From positions 1 through 56,283 of the forward strand of contig JANWKV010000038.1 in assembly GCA_025451195.1 (NCBI GenBank): a stretch of DNA of 56,283 bases, given 5' to 3'. The notes beneath the pieces are model-generated. The model had not been told where the DNA came from. It worked only from the letters and a program-made list of their open reading frames with translations, and ran no database searches. Within the stretch, counting starts at the first letter, position 1, and each line of letters starts with the position of its first letter. The position numbers and the translations under genes are program-made. Shown piece by piece: positions 56,250 through 56,283 of the stretch. The DNA is from Candidatus Microgenomates bacterium. Its GTDB lineage: Bacteria > Patescibacteriota > Microgenomatia > Levybacterales > UBA12049.

Positions 56250-56283
56250 CAGGAATTGGCACCGTACTTTTGGTTGCCGGTAG
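56250..56283 (-). ncRNA. SAM-I riboswitch upstream of metK (3' part, cut by window edge)
   Basis: On the minus strand the visible part reads CTACCGGCAACCAAAAGTAC and GGTGCCAATTCCTGTCC. CCGGCAACC and GGTGCCAATTCC are S-box core elements. The 5' half lies beyond the window. The terminator follows at 56157-56181. Confidence 0.85.

Noticed and set aside
1-56283. TGA read as glycine (recoded CPR code)
   Set aside because: TGA ends genes such as the short transketolase subunit at the expected place, and the conserved Gly positions use GGN codons.

Overview
The window looks like a chromosomal segment of a Candidate Phyla Radiation (Patescibacteria) bacterium, most likely of the Microgenomates type. 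This is an inference from the overall picture: AT-rich DNA; compact gene packing; many single-membrane-anchored surface proteins with Thr/Pro-rich linkers; an rpsF-ssb-rpsR cluster with no rplI after it; split transketolases; and standard use of TGA as stop (so not Gracilibacteria or Absconditabacteria). I saw no tRNA, rRNA, insertion sequence, prophage or CRISPR array.

Layout. 0-5.4 kb: housekeeping block (HtrA-like protease fragment, S41 protease, rpsR, ssb, rpsF, a multi-HTH protein, ychF). 5.4-10.8 kb: envelope operon (polysaccharide deacetylase, DedA, PAP2 phosphatase), a two-component system, and a divergent secreted protein. 10.8-25.1 kb: accessory zone of small enzymes (VOC, cupin, flavin monooxygenases, methyltransferases, a ROK kinase, a short split transketolase) and membrane-anchored proteins. 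It contains several broken genes: a frameshifted ICMT-type methyltransferase, a PsbP-like protein with an in-frame stop, and two gene remnants. 25.2-30 kb: a TPR membrane protein diverges from a cobalamin-riboswitch operon. That operon encodes two membrane-anchored halves resembling transcobalamin/intrinsic factor and a DUF6580 putative transporter. 30.5-35.4 kb: DoxX, a three-gene flavin electron-transfer operon (FMN-binding protein, ApbE, NqrB/RnfD-flavoreductase fusion) and a type II NADH dehydrogenase. 35.4-40.4 kb: FAD-linked oxidase, full split transketolase and glycerate kinase. 40.4-45.5 kb: a 1686-residue alpha-2-macroglobulin with a Hint (intein/hedgehog-like) domain exactly where the bait region normally lies. 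45.6-51.8 kb: HD protein, heptamer satellite, DUF1059, msrB, FKBP, a frameshifted methyltransferase, purD, GIY-YIG and purF. 51.9-56.3 kb: methionine/SAM block with two SAM-I riboswitches, a core (folate-domain-less) methionine synthase, a methyltransferase, a GAF protein and metK.

How the parts may work together. The most exciting part is the B12 locus: a cobalamin aptamer followed by a terminator controls a split, surface-anchored corrinoid binder plus a membrane transporter candidate. The same window encodes a core-type methionine synthase, a family in which some members take methyl groups from corrinoids. The flavin operon could pass electrons from cytosolic NAD(P)H through the membrane to an outward-facing covalent-FMN protein. 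The A2M-Hint protein is a candidate self-processing protease trap. A promoter plus hairpin leader is shared by two flavoenzyme genes, and its promoter half also precedes ychF. All functional statements come from reading the sequence; no database search was run.
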